Of a stretch of DNA of 57,880 nt, positions 7,426 to 16,100 are shown piece by piece. Numbering within the stretch: the first letter of the stretch is position 1; each line of letters begins with the position of its first letter. The DNA comes from UBA1731 sp964440985 (GTDB taxonomy: Bacteria; Verrucomicrobiota; Kiritimatiellia; RFP12; UBA1067): assembly GCA_964440985.1 (NCBI GenBank), contig CAYTWE010000010.1, positions 1 to 57,880 of the forward strand. The letters are read 5' to 3'. Below the pieces are notes generated by a model. That model was not told where the DNA came from and ran no database searches. It saw only the letters and a program-made list of their open reading frames with translations. The translations under genes were made by a program, and so were the position numbers.

Positions 7426-7454
7426 TTGCGGGGAATCACGTAATTTGCTTTAAT
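7426..7454 (+). promoter_or_regulatory. Promoter of the DHH-ELM1 operon
   Basis: TTGCGG (7426-7431), a 17-nt spacer and TTTAAT (7449-7454). The ATG at 7464 is 9 nt beyond the -10, and no ribosome site fits between, so this message may also start at or near the AUG. It overlaps the divergent epimerase promoter region. Confidence 0.55.
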
Positions 7455-7463
7455 ATGTCACCG

Positions 7464-8528
7464 ATGAACAAATCAGACAGACGCGCAGAATACGCGGCGG
7501 CCAAGGCGCTCCTGAAGGGCGCCGGTTCGATTTTGATATCCGGGCACCTCAGCCCTGACGGAGATTCGCTCGGTTCGATGATAGCTCTCGCAAGGATGCT
7601 CACCGCCGCAGGCTGGCAGGCTACGGCGACGGCGGACATCAAGAGCCTCGGCAAGATCGGGTTTCTTGAGGGCGTATCGGATCTCATGCCGCTGAAAAAG
7701 CTCAAGCGCAAGAATTTCGACCTCTTCATCTATGTTGACGCATCCACGCCCGACCGTCTGCCGCCGGAGGTGCGCCCCTTCGCCGAGAAGCTGCCGACGA
7801 TAACCATAGACCACCATGCGACGAGCAATCCGTCCGGAGTTGCGATACTCGACCCCTCCGCAAGTTCGGCGGGCGAACTCATCTGGCAGTTCGCCAAGTG
7901 GATGGAATGGCCCATGGACAGGGCGGTCGCCGAGGCGCTTTGGGTGGCGATAGTGACCGACAGCGGAAGGTTCGCATACGATTCGACAAAGCCCGGGACA
8001 CTGCGCACTGCCGCCGATCTGCTCAAGAAGGGCGTTCGCACCGCGATGATAAACGACATCATCTACTGCTCCTTCCCGCCGAAGGCGATGGAGCTGAAAC
8101 GCAGGGCATGGCGTTCGCTCCACATCTGGAAAAACCGGAAGGTCGCGGAAGTCACGCTCCTCAGGGACGATTTCCGCGATGTGCGCGGCTCCAAGGCGGA
8201 CGCTGAAGACGTCATAGAGATACCGCGTTCCGTCAGCGGCAACCAGATTGCCCTTTTCTTCTACCAGATACCGGACCGCACCAGCGAAACCCGCATATCG
8301 ATACGTACCCGCGCACCATGGGACGCCACGGAACTCGCGAAACTGTTCGGCGGCGGCGGACACATCCGGGCAGCGGGATGCACGGCAAAGAGCGGCATGG
8401 CTGCCGCCAAAAGGCAGATGCGACGCGCCGTCAAGGACATGATTCAAAATCGACGGGCTGGCGGAGCTTCAAGGGAAAAATGCAGCGACTCCTCCGCAGA
8501 CGTCAAGGCAACGGACACTCGGCAATGA
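7464..8528 (+). CDS. DHH/DHHA1 phosphoesterase (NrnA-like nanoRNase/pAp phosphatase)
   Basis: A 354-residue cytosolic protein with an N-terminal DHH domain and C-terminal DHHA1 domain. Metal-binding motifs are in order: SGHLSPDGDSLGS (Asp32, Asp34), FIYVDAS, TIDHHATSN, the DHH motif itself, and AIVTDSGRF. The DHHA1 end has GGGGHIRAAG. The family removes 5' or 3' nucleotides from very short RNAs and can dephosphorylate pAp, a by-product of sulfate assimilation. An in-frame ATG at 7455 would fall directly on the -10, so the MNKSDRR start is preferred. The stop overlaps the next start by 4 nt (ATGA). Confidence 0.92.
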   Translation: MNKSDRRAEYAAAKALLKGAGSILISGHLSPDGDSLGSMIALARMLTAAGWQATATADIKSLGKIGFLEGVSDLMPLKKLKRKNFDLFIYVDASTPDRLPPEVRPFAEKLPTITIDHHATSNPSGVAILDPSASSAGELIWQFAKWMEWPMDRAVAEALWVAIVTDSGRFAYDSTKPGTLRTAADLLKKGVRTAMINDIIYCSFPPKAMELKRRAWRSLHIWKNRKVAEVTLLRDDFRDVRGSKADAEDVIEIPRSVSGNQIALFFYQIPDRTSETRISIRTRAPWDATELAKLFGGGGHIRAAGCTAKSGMAAAKRQMRRAVKDMIQNRRAGGASREKCSDSSADVKATDTRQ

Positions 8529-9451
8529 ACAAGGCGTTGATTTTGACAGACGGAAAGGCCGGACATGAAAACCAGTCCAAGGCCTTTGCCCGCGCAATGG
8601 GGCTTGAGTTCGACATCGTGCGCGTTGATTTCAAGTCAAGATTCGCAAAGGCGCTCTCCTACGCATTCGACTGGATTGGAGTGCATTCGCTCGGGCTGTT
8701 CAAAAAAACCGACATCCCGTCCATCGGCTACAGCGTGACAATTGGAACCGGATCGGGCACATTCTACGCGGCAAAGGCAGTGGCGGAGCGCCTCGGCACA
8801 AAATCCGCCGTTGTGCTGTATCCGAGAGGCTACCGCACGGGAGATTTCGGATGCGTTCTCGCACCGGGATTCGACAACCCGAAGCCGGCGCCGAACGTCA
8901 TAGAGATTCCCGTGAACCTCGTTGCCGCCGATGATGGTTTCTATGCTGCCGGAGTCAAGGCTTTCCGCGAACGCCATGCAGATTCAGGCCGGGAGGCCGT
9001 GGCCGTCATCGTGGGAGGGCCGAACAAATGCTCCACAATGACGCCCGAATGGATGAAGGAACAGCTGGATGCAATTTTCGCAGCCGCAAAATGCGGAGCC
9101 GGGCCGCACCCGGAGATCTGGGTCACGACATCGCGTCGCACTCCGCCGGAAGTCGAAAAGGTGATTGCCTCATTCCCGTTCGACTACCGTCTCCTGTATT
9201 CGCAGGATCATTTCAACCCGATCCCGGCCTTTGTGTCCCTCGCGTCGCACCTGTATGTCACGGCGGAGTCCACCGGGATGCTGTCCGAGGCCTGCTCCTT
9301 CGGGAATGCCGAAGTGCATGTGATGGACAACCTGAAGCCTGGACGCCATAAGTTCAGACGGTTTGCGGAGACGTGCGCCGCGTTCGGCAGCAAAAAGGCC
9401 GACCTTGCACCCATCTTCGCTGCGGCAAAACGACTGCTCGGAATCGACTGA
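8525..9451 (+). CDS. Mitochondrial-fission ELM1-like family protein (GT-B fold)
   Basis: A 308-residue protein matching the bacterial ELM1/DUF1022-type family: an N-terminal ALILTDGKAGHENQSKAFAR block, a middle IVGGPNKCSTM strand and a C-terminal TAESTGMLSEACSFG loop typical of the nucleotide-sugar side of GT-B folds. Bacterial members often lie beside LPS or nucleotide-sugar genes; the enzymatic activity is not established. Its ATG overlaps the DHH stop by 4 nt, indicating translational coupling. It is convergent with proB, with only 11 bp between the stop codons and no terminator visible. Confidence 0.8.
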   Translation: MNKALILTDGKAGHENQSKAFARAMGLEFDIVRVDFKSRFAKALSYAFDWIGVHSLGLFKKTDIPSIGYSVTIGTGSGTFYAAKAVAERLGTKSAVVLYPRGYRTGDFGCVLAPGFDNPKPAPNVIEIPVNLVAADDGFYAAGVKAFRERHADSGREAVAVIVGGPNKCSTMTPEWMKEQLDAIFAAAKCGAGPHPEIWVTTSRRTPPEVEKVIASFPFDYRLLYSQDHFNPIPAFVSLASHLYVTAESTGMLSEACSFGNAEVHVMDNLKPGRHKFRRFAETCAAFGSKKADLAPIFAAAKRLLGID

Positions 9452-9462
9452 GCCGCGCTCCG

Positions 9463-10272
9463 TCAGAGAGCCCTGCCAGGCACGAACGTGCCGACATCGC
9501 GTCCGGAGAGAACCGCTTCGAGTATTCCGGCCTTGCGCCCGTTCGCGATTACGACGTTCGCGCCGGCCTCCGCCGCAATGCGCACGGCCTTGAGCTTGGA
9601 GTCCATTCCGCCCTTTGACAGCGTCCCCTTCTCACCGGCCTTCACAAGCTTGATTGCGTCCTTGATCGAGAATATCTGCGGCACACGCTTCCCCTGATCG
9701 TCGAGCAGTCCGTCCACCGTCGTCAGAAGCACAAGCGCATCAGCGCACACGAGCCTTGCGATGAGAGCGGACAGCTGATCGTTGTCGCCGAACGTCAAGC
9801 CCTTTATCTCCTCATCTGCCACAACGTCGTTTTCATTGATCACCGGCACGATGCCGTTCTTGACAAGATGGTCGAGAACCCTGCGCACGTTGGAAGCCCT
9901 GCGGCGGTCATCGAAGTCGGCATGGGTAAGCAGAACCTGACCGATCTTCACGCCGTTCTCGCCGAACAGCTCCTCGTACTCGGTGATGTAGCGGGCCTGC
10001 CCGACCGCCGCGCACATCTGCACGTCGTTCACGTCCGTCGGCCTCGCCTTCAGCCCGAGGGATTCTATTCCGGCGGCGACGGCGCCGGACGAGACAAATA
10101 TCACCTCATGCCCCGTGGCGTTCAACGCGCATATCCCGGACACGACGCGCTTCAGCGCGGCATAGTCCGGACGGCCAGACTTCTTGGCAAGCGCATGAGT
10201 GCCAACCTTCACCACAACGCGGCGCACGTCCCGCAGAACCGCCCGCTCCCTCAACTGCGTCTCTTTCTTCAT
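9463..10272 (-). CDS. proB: Glutamate 5-kinase (short form without PUA domain)
   Basis: A 269-residue amino-acid kinase that phosphorylates glutamate in the first step of proline synthesis. Motifs include RRVVVKVGTHAL, VIFVSSGAVAAG, PVINENDVV, TFGDNDQLSA and LSKGGMDSKLKA. Escherichia coli ProB has about 367 aa because of a C-terminal PUA domain; this protein ends after the kinase domain, as in many bacteria. The proA partner is not in the window. It is last in the metY-coaX-lipoprotein-proB run, its ATG overlapping the lipoprotein stop by 4 nt. Confidence 0.95.
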   Translation of the reverse strand: MKKETQLRERAVLRDVRRVVVKVGTHALAKKSGRPDYAALKRVVSGICALNATGHEVIFVSSGAVAAGIESLGLKARPTDVNDVQMCAAVGQARYITEYEELFGENGVKIGQVLLTHADFDDRRRASNVRRVLDHLVKNGIVPVINENDVVADEEIKGLTFGDNDQLSALIARLVCADALVLLTTVDGLLDDQGKRVPQIFSIKDAIKLVKAGEKGTLSKGGMDSKLKAVRIAAEAGANVVIANGRKAGILEAVLSGRDVGTFVPGRAL

Positions 10273-10808
10273 TTTTTCCTTCCAAGGACTGGTCTGTTGA
10301 ATTCCAGCACCACGTTGTAAAGCCGTTCCGCAAGTTCCGGATCCTCCTCGAACAGATTCTTCGAATCCGAATGCGTCTTGTTGTCGATCGCCGCCCGCAC
10401 CGCCACAAACCTTCCGTTGGACGGATACTTCGTCTTTGTGAACATCCTGTCCCTGTCGAAAAGTCCGGCGTTGACGAGATCCTGGAATATTTCGCGGATG
10501 TGGTCGGCATCGACATCGAAAATCCGCTCGCGGTAGTTCGCGACCGTATCTCCCGCAATATCCTTGGCGAAGCTGTCAGAGACGCGCCGAGCCGTGCCGG
10601 ACTTCACCTCCACCCGTCCGGAGCCGGTTATGCGCACGTTTACGCGCCTGATCGGCTCGCGTGTCGCATTGTAGTAGTGTATCTCGATCCAGTTTAGCGG
10701 CGTCACGGTCACGTCCACATACGGATCGTCCCAGAACAGTCCGCACCCGGAGATCGTCGCGGCGAGAAGAAAGGCTGCGCCAGCCCGCACAAATCTGCCG
10801 ATGCTCAC
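10269..10808 (-). CDS. Predicted lipoprotein of unknown function
   Basis: A 179-residue protein with a signal peptide and lipobox (LLAATISGCGLF, Cys at about residue 22). The mature part reads as a small beta sandwich (VDVTVTPLNWIEIHYYN, RRVNVRITGSGRVEV) followed by an alpha-helical stretch. I recognise no named domain. It overlaps both neighbours, coaX upstream and proB downstream, by 4 nt, so it is made together with two cytosolic metabolic enzymes even though it is exported. Confidence 0.8.
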   Translation of the reverse strand: MSIGRFVRAGAAFLLAATISGCGLFWDDPYVDVTVTPLNWIEIHYYNATREPIRRVNVRITGSGRVEVKSGTARRVSDSFAKDIAGDTVANYRERIFDVDADHIREIFQDLVNAGLFDRDRMFTKTKYPSNGRFVAVRAAIDNKTHSDSKNLFEEDPELAERLYNVVLEFNRPVLGRKK

Positions 10809-11572
10809 ATCCGGCCTCCTTTTCCTTCAGCAACCTTTGATGCGATCAACCCCGCACCATGCAGGGTAAGCGTCGCATCAACCGTAAAATCCATGTCAAT
10901 CCCCTTCAGCGCCCAGCGGGCGAAGCCGCCTGTGGCGACAAGGCGGAAATCGGTTCTGAAATTGCGCCCCAGCTCCTTCACTATCTCCCTGACCATGCCG
11001 CGATAGCCCACGAGTGCGCCGAGCCGCATCGCCTCCTCGGTGCTGCGTCCGATCTTCGGGCATCTGCCGCCCAACGCCATGCGCGGCAGCTTGGCTGTGC
11101 GTTCAAAGAGATAGTCCCGCATGAGGGGAAGGCCGGGAGCGATTACTCCGCCGCGCCACACGCAGTCCGCAGTGACGACCGCAGCCGTGAAGGCCGTGCC
11201 GAAATCGCACACGAGAACCGGTGCGCCGTACCTGTCCACGGCGGCGGCGGCGTCGGCAAGACGGTCAGCGCCTATCGTTTCCGGCCTTCTGTAATCCAGT
11301 TCGATGCCGAGCGTCCCGTCCGCGAAATCTGCGCTGGACACCTGATGGAACGGTATGCGCATACGCCTCGCGAACGCACGCCATCCCTTGTCGGCGCTCG
11401 GCACAACGCTCAGATACGCCATGCCGCCCACATCGGCGGCGGCAAGGTCAGATGCCGCCGCCTTTGCCGCCTCAGCCCCGCCATCGACATGGGAGACACG
11501 AACCACACGGCCATTAGACCACAGTCCAACGGCCGTGCTTGTGTTTCCGACATCGACAACAATGAACTTCAT
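10805..11572 (-). CDS. coaX: Type III pantothenate kinase
   Basis: A 255-residue ASKHA-fold kinase for the first step of coenzyme A synthesis, using ATP and a monovalent cation. The phosphate-1 motif is VDVGNTSTAVG near the N terminus; the cation and phosphate-2 region is LVCDFGTAFTAAVV; GGVIAPGLPLMRDYLFE is the diagnostic CoaX block. ETIGADRLADAAAAV matches the 'GxDR' region. Length is typical. It lies 14 bp after metY on the same strand and overlaps the lipoprotein gene by 4 nt. Confidence 0.94.
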   Translation of the reverse strand: MKFIVVDVGNTSTAVGLWSNGRVVRVSHVDGGAEAAKAAASDLAAADVGGMAYLSVVPSADKGWRAFARRMRIPFHQVSSADFADGTLGIELDYRRPETIGADRLADAAAAVDRYGAPVLVCDFGTAFTAAVVTADCVWRGGVIAPGLPLMRDYLFERTAKLPRMALGGRCPKIGRSTEEAMRLGALVGYRGMVREIVKELGRNFRTDFRLVATGGFARWALKGIDMDFTVDATLTLHGAGLIASKVAEGKGGRM

Positions 11573-11586
11573 TGAGCTTTGCGTCG

Positions 11587-12861
11587 TCAGACCTTTGCGA
11601 GTGCCTGCTTGAGATCGTCTATGAGATCCTCCGGATCCTCAAGTCCGACTGAAAGACGGATGAGATCCGGCGGGATGCCGGCCGCCTTGAGCTGCTCGTC
11701 GGTGAGCTGGCGATGCGTATGCGAGGCGGGGTGGAGAACGCAGCTCCAGGCGTCCGCAACGTGCGTCACGATCCCGATCAGCTTCAGCGAATCCATGAAC
11801 TTGATGGAAGCGTCGCGACCGCCCTTGATTCCGAACGTAAGCACTCCGCACGGCGACGGGCCCTTGAACTGCTTCTTCATCAGCCGTCTGTACGGCGAAT
11901 CAGGCAAGCCGGGGAAGTTAACCCACGCAACCTTCTTCTGGCTCTTGAGCCACTTCGCGACCTTGAGTGCGCTTTCCGCGTGGCGGCGGATGCGCACATG
12001 GAGCGATTCAAGCCCAAGATTGAGCAGAAATGCGTTGAACGGTGAGGGGACCGCACCGAAGTCGCGCATAAGATGCGCGGTGCACTTCACGATGTACGCC
12101 ATTTTCCCGAACGACTTCACGTACGAAAGCCCGTGGTAGGATTCGTCCGGCTCGACAAGACCAGGGAACTTGTCGGCGTGTGCAGCCCAGTCGAAGTTGC
12201 CGCTGTCCACAATGCATCCGCCAACCTGCGACGAATGTCCGTCCATGTACTTGGTCGTCGCGTGGGTCACGATGTCGCAGCCGAACTCGAACGGACGGCA
12301 CAGCACCGGGGTCGGGAAGGTGTTGTCCACGATAAGCGGCACTCCGTTCTTGTGCGCAATCTTCGCAAACTTCGCTATGTCAAGAATCACGCCGGACGGA
12401 TTTGCGACAGTCTCGCCGAAGACGCACTTCGTGTTCGGGCGAAACGCCTTCTGTATTTCCGCCGGCGATGCGCCAGGATCAACAAACGTAAACTCGATGC
12501 CAAGCTTCTTGAGGGACACCGCAAACAGGTTGAACGTGCCGCCGTATATCTGGGCGGACGACACAACATGATCGCCGGCGTTGCAGAGGTTGAGGACGGC
12601 AAACGTGGACGCGGCCTGCCCTGACGACGTAAGTATCGCCGCCACGCCGCCCTCAAGCGCGGCGATCTTCTTCGCAACCTGGTCGTTCGTGGGATTGGCG
12701 AGGCGGGTGTAGAAATAACCACTCTCCTTGAGATCGAACAGATCCCCCATCTGCTGCGTTGTTTCGTACTTGAAAGTGGTCGAAGAGTAGATCGGCACCT
12801 GACGCGGCTCACCCTTCTTCGGACGCCATCCGCCCTGGACGCACAACGTATCTGTTCTCAT
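11587..12861 (-). CDS. metY: O-acetylhomoserine sulfhydrylase
   Basis: A 424-residue PLP enzyme of the Cys/Met metabolism family that makes homocysteine from O-acetylhomoserine and sulfide. The start is MRTDTLCVQGG, 12 nt after an AAAGGAG site; the longer reading frame to 12939 runs through the promoter. Family signatures include PIYSSTTFKYE, YTRLANPTNDQ, AILTSSGQAA, the cofactor region VDNTFPTP and the PLP lysine in HATTKYMDGH. The 420-430 aa length fits MetY rather than the shorter MetB or MetC. It leads the run with coaX and proB. LuxS, encoded 4.6 kb away, also yields homocysteine, so both sources of this intermediate are in the window. Confidence 0.93.
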   Translation of the reverse strand: MRTDTLCVQGGWRPKKGEPRQVPIYSSTTFKYETTQQMGDLFDLKESGYFYTRLANPTNDQVAKKIAALEGGVAAILTSSGQAASTFAVLNLCNAGDHVVSSAQIYGGTFNLFAVSLKKLGIEFTFVDPGASPAEIQKAFRPNTKCVFGETVANPSGVILDIAKFAKIAHKNGVPLIVDNTFPTPVLCRPFEFGCDIVTHATTKYMDGHSSQVGGCIVDSGNFDWAAHADKFPGLVEPDESYHGLSYVKSFGKMAYIVKCTAHLMRDFGAVPSPFNAFLLNLGLESLHVRIRRHAESALKVAKWLKSQKKVAWVNFPGLPDSPYRRLMKKQFKGPSPCGVLTFGIKGGRDASIKFMDSLKLIGIVTHVADAWSCVLHPASHTHRQLTDEQLKAAGIPPDLIRLSVGLEDPEDLIDDLKQALAKV

Positions 12862-12892
12862 ATCCTGTATGTTCTCCTTTGAGTGACTGCAG

Positions 12893-12901
12893 ATTATACC
12901 A
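12893..12901 (-). promoter_or_regulatory. Extended -10 promoter of the metY operon
   Basis: On the minus strand TATAAT (12893-12898) is preceded by TGG (12899-12901). The leader is about 25 nt and holds the AAAGGAG ribosome site of metY, so unlike the leaderless examples this gene uses a normal start. Confidence 0.55.
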
Positions 12902-12962
12902 AAACCGCGGCATATGTTTACCATCGCATGAAAAAACAACCCGCATACCTGCCATCAGGGAG

Positions 12963-13038
12963 TGGTCGGACTGGCGGGGATCGAACCCGCGACCCCAACA
13001 TTAAAAGTGTCGTGCTCTACCAACTGAGCTACAGTCCG
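12963..13038 (-). tRNA. tRNA-Lys (anticodon TTT)
   Basis: A 76-nt cloverleaf on the minus strand. The acceptor stem is CGGACTG with CAGTCCG, the D arm contains AGCTCAGTTGGTAGAGC, and the anticodon stem CGACA/TGTTG encloses loop CTTTTAA with anticodon TTT. The T arm is GCGGGTTCGATCCCCGC and the 3' CCA is encoded. A strong promoter lies just upstream. A short CCTG/CAGG hairpin and a T6 run at 12931-12936 may end the transcript. Confidence 0.97.
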
Positions 13039-13058
13039 GTGCCATAAAATTGCGGCGT

Positions 13059-13086
13059 ATTATACACTATCCAGCCGAAAAATCAA
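13059..13086 (-). promoter_or_regulatory. tRNA-Lys promoter
   Basis: On the minus strand TTGATT (13081-13086), a 16-nt spacer and a perfect TATAAT (13059-13064). The -10 lies about 20 nt before the mature tRNA 5' end. Confidence 0.7.
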
Positions 13087-13144
13087 GCGGCACACCTCAA
13101 AATCAAGCAGTTGACGCCCATAGGACGAAGTTTGGGGCGCGACA

Positions 13145-16100
13145 TCAGCGAACATTGATGAGAAAGCCTATCTTCGACACGCGGGCCACAAGCGAATTGC
13201 CCTTCGCTGCAATCGCAAGGGAGCGGCGCGGAGCGAAGTTGTGGACGAGCGTCGGCATCGAACCGGCACACTCCATTCCGCCGTTCGCCGTGAGCAGCAC
13301 ATACTCGCCCTCGTCGATGAGTTTCGCGTTCGGGGTCGTCACAGTCAGCTTGGCATCAGCCGGGAACTTAAGCGTACCGGATACGGTCATGCTGTCATAG
13401 TCAACGGAGGAGCGGATCTCGAACGCGAGTGACGCACCTGCGTTGAGCGAAAGCATCCCGCAGGATACGGTTCCGCCGCCGGCGAGCGCACCGACCTCAA
13501 GTGCATCATCGCCTACGTCGAACGTCGCACCGGGTGCAACGGAGATGCTGTCAATCGAATTTGTCCAGCAGACCGCAGACGCCCCCTTCCACTTGTGCAT
13601 CAGGCTTCCGACGAGGTATGCGCGCTCCTTCTCCGTCAGACGGCGGTCAAACGCAATCTGCTCGCCGATGAGCACACCGCCCGCCGAACAGTCCCGGTCC
13701 ATCGCAAAGGCACTGATTGTCGCCGGCGCTTCGTTCGAGGTTGCGGCCGAGATGACGTGGAAATCCGTACCGGCAAGTCTGGTGTCCCAGTGAACGCTTT
13801 CGCCGTCCAGCGTTATGATTGTGTCGTCATGGTTATCCGACACCATCAGCGTCCGTATGTTGCCGTTTACATGTGTCTTGCTGAACAGCGTCGCATTGTT
13901 ATCTCCATTTCGGATGAAATCTATTGGACTTCCAACAACTCCGAATATCTGCCCTGAGTAGTTCAACCCCTGAGGACCAGGCTGAGCATCGTCCGCAAGC
14001 ACCATCACGCCGTCGCCATGGTTCGCCATGACGCATACGGCCTCACGGACAGTCGTGAACGGCTTGCTGAACACCATCGACGCCTCATCGTACCACTTTA
14101 TGTACGGATCTTCGCGGCTGTACTGTGTGCCGTCCGGTTTGCAGAGTTTCCCGCTTCTGCCGTTTGTCGCATAGAAATGCCGCCCCTGGCCGAAATCGAC
14201 CACCCGATTCTGCACACCTGGAGCCGTCTCGACCTCGCGCAAAACCGGATTCGTCCACGTGTGCATCGCATAATTCCCTCTAAAATTGCTCCACAGCGGA
14301 GTGCCGTAGGCGTATGTGCCGTTTCTGCGCACGTCACGCCAATGCGAGACGTACGTCTCCGTCGTCTCGGCATCCGGACCTGTCGCCTGATACGTCGAGA
14401 ACGCATCGTCCGAATCGTTCGCATCGAAATGGAACAGGGCCTCGCTCTTCAGCGCCTCCGCCTCACGCCAGCAGAGAGTGCCGCCCTTTACGGTGAACGA
14501 TGTGACGTCCGATGCCTTGCCGAGCGTCATCGTCCCGTCGCCCTCCTTGACAAATTCACCGTTGCCTCCCGTGACAGAAGCAACCTTGAGCACCGTATCG
14601 CCGCCCACACCTATCCGCGCCGCCATGCCGTCTGCAACATCGACAGCGTCAACCGCGACCTCCGAAACATCCGTCGATCCGCTTCCGATGCCGTACTTCG
14701 CCATGAGGTACGTCTCGGTGCAGTGCCGTTCGCGGTCGTTGAGCGGGCGATCGTACAGCAGAACCTCGGCGATCTGCATTCCGCCGCCGCTGTAGGTCGG
14801 AATCGTAGGATCCCGATCCTGGGCTATCAGCCCCACCAACGTTGACCATGCAGGGCTTGAGAACGAGACGACAAAGAAGTCGCTTGACTGGTTCAGGGTC
14901 GTACACACGCGACCGGTCTTGTCAGAATCCCACGGATCGCAGACCTTGCCGTTGAGCGACCAACGCATCGGCTGAGAATCCCTGCTCCGGTAAGATGCGC
15001 TTAAGATCGTGTTGCCGCTGCGGTAGAACGTCATTCCGGAGTTGGAGAAGAACCCCGATGAGTATCCTCCCGTAATCAACCTACGAACAACCATGAAGCC
15101 GGCGTATGAACCATGCTGCGCAGAGGATGCGAATCTGCCCCACGGCATCACCATGTGGGAGGTGTCCACTCCGGGTCTGCTTCCGAAATCGATTACGCGG
15201 TGTCCTTTGAAGACGGTGTACGTCGGATAGCGAACGCTGCTTTCGGACATCTCGGGATAGCAGTTGGCGAGCGGCGCCGCGACAAGATTGACATCGGGGC
15301 GGACGTCTTTCCATCCGGCGACAAAATTCGTTCCGGGATAGAACTCGCTGTTCTGGTACGTCTCCACGGTCGTCATGTCAGACGCATCCAGCCAAAGCTG
15401 CGGATTGGCGGCGGGGGCGGACGCATCCGTCTGACCTTCGGAGTCGTTGAACATCACAGTGCCGCCATCGATGCGCACTGCGTCTATGCTCGATCCCGAC
15501 GGAACCTCGAACCGTCCGATTTCAAGCGTTCCATCGCCCTTCTTCACAAGCGTACCGCCCTTGTCAGACATCGAAAGCGTATTCACGCGAGCGGTCTTCC
15601 CTTCACCGGATACGCCAACCGAAAATTCGTTCGTGCGAGCCACGAGCACTCCCACGTCGGCGGACACGTCTCCACCGATCCACTTTGAATGCAGATACTC
15701 GTTGATGCGGCCGCGCTCTGCGCGGGTGAGCGGTTCTGTGAACACGAGCAGTTCGCCGAGGCGGAAGCCGCCGCTGCGGTACTTGTAGTGGCGGTCGCAC
15801 CCGATTGCGCCAAAGGTCGAATTGGTCGATGCCGCCACACTCACGACCATAAGGTTCGTAAATGCGCGATATTCGGGATTGTCGTATCTTAGGTCACCAA
15901 TGGGCCAACGAACGTTATCGATGCGCACTTCGCCGCCGTTGTTCCGTATGCGATAAATGCGTTCGGAATCATTATCGCTCTGGACGCCAATGGCGTAATC
16001 GCGGAACATTGCGCCGTCAGCCGCAAAGTGATACGCCGAAGCGTCGCCAAGCACGGTCGAACTGTCCGCCACGGTACTCTGCGGGAACTGCGCCACATAG

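Noticed and set aside
12862..12939. 26-residue N-terminal extension of MetY
   Set aside because: It would be translated through the extended -10 box; homology and the AAAGGAG site support the start at 12861.
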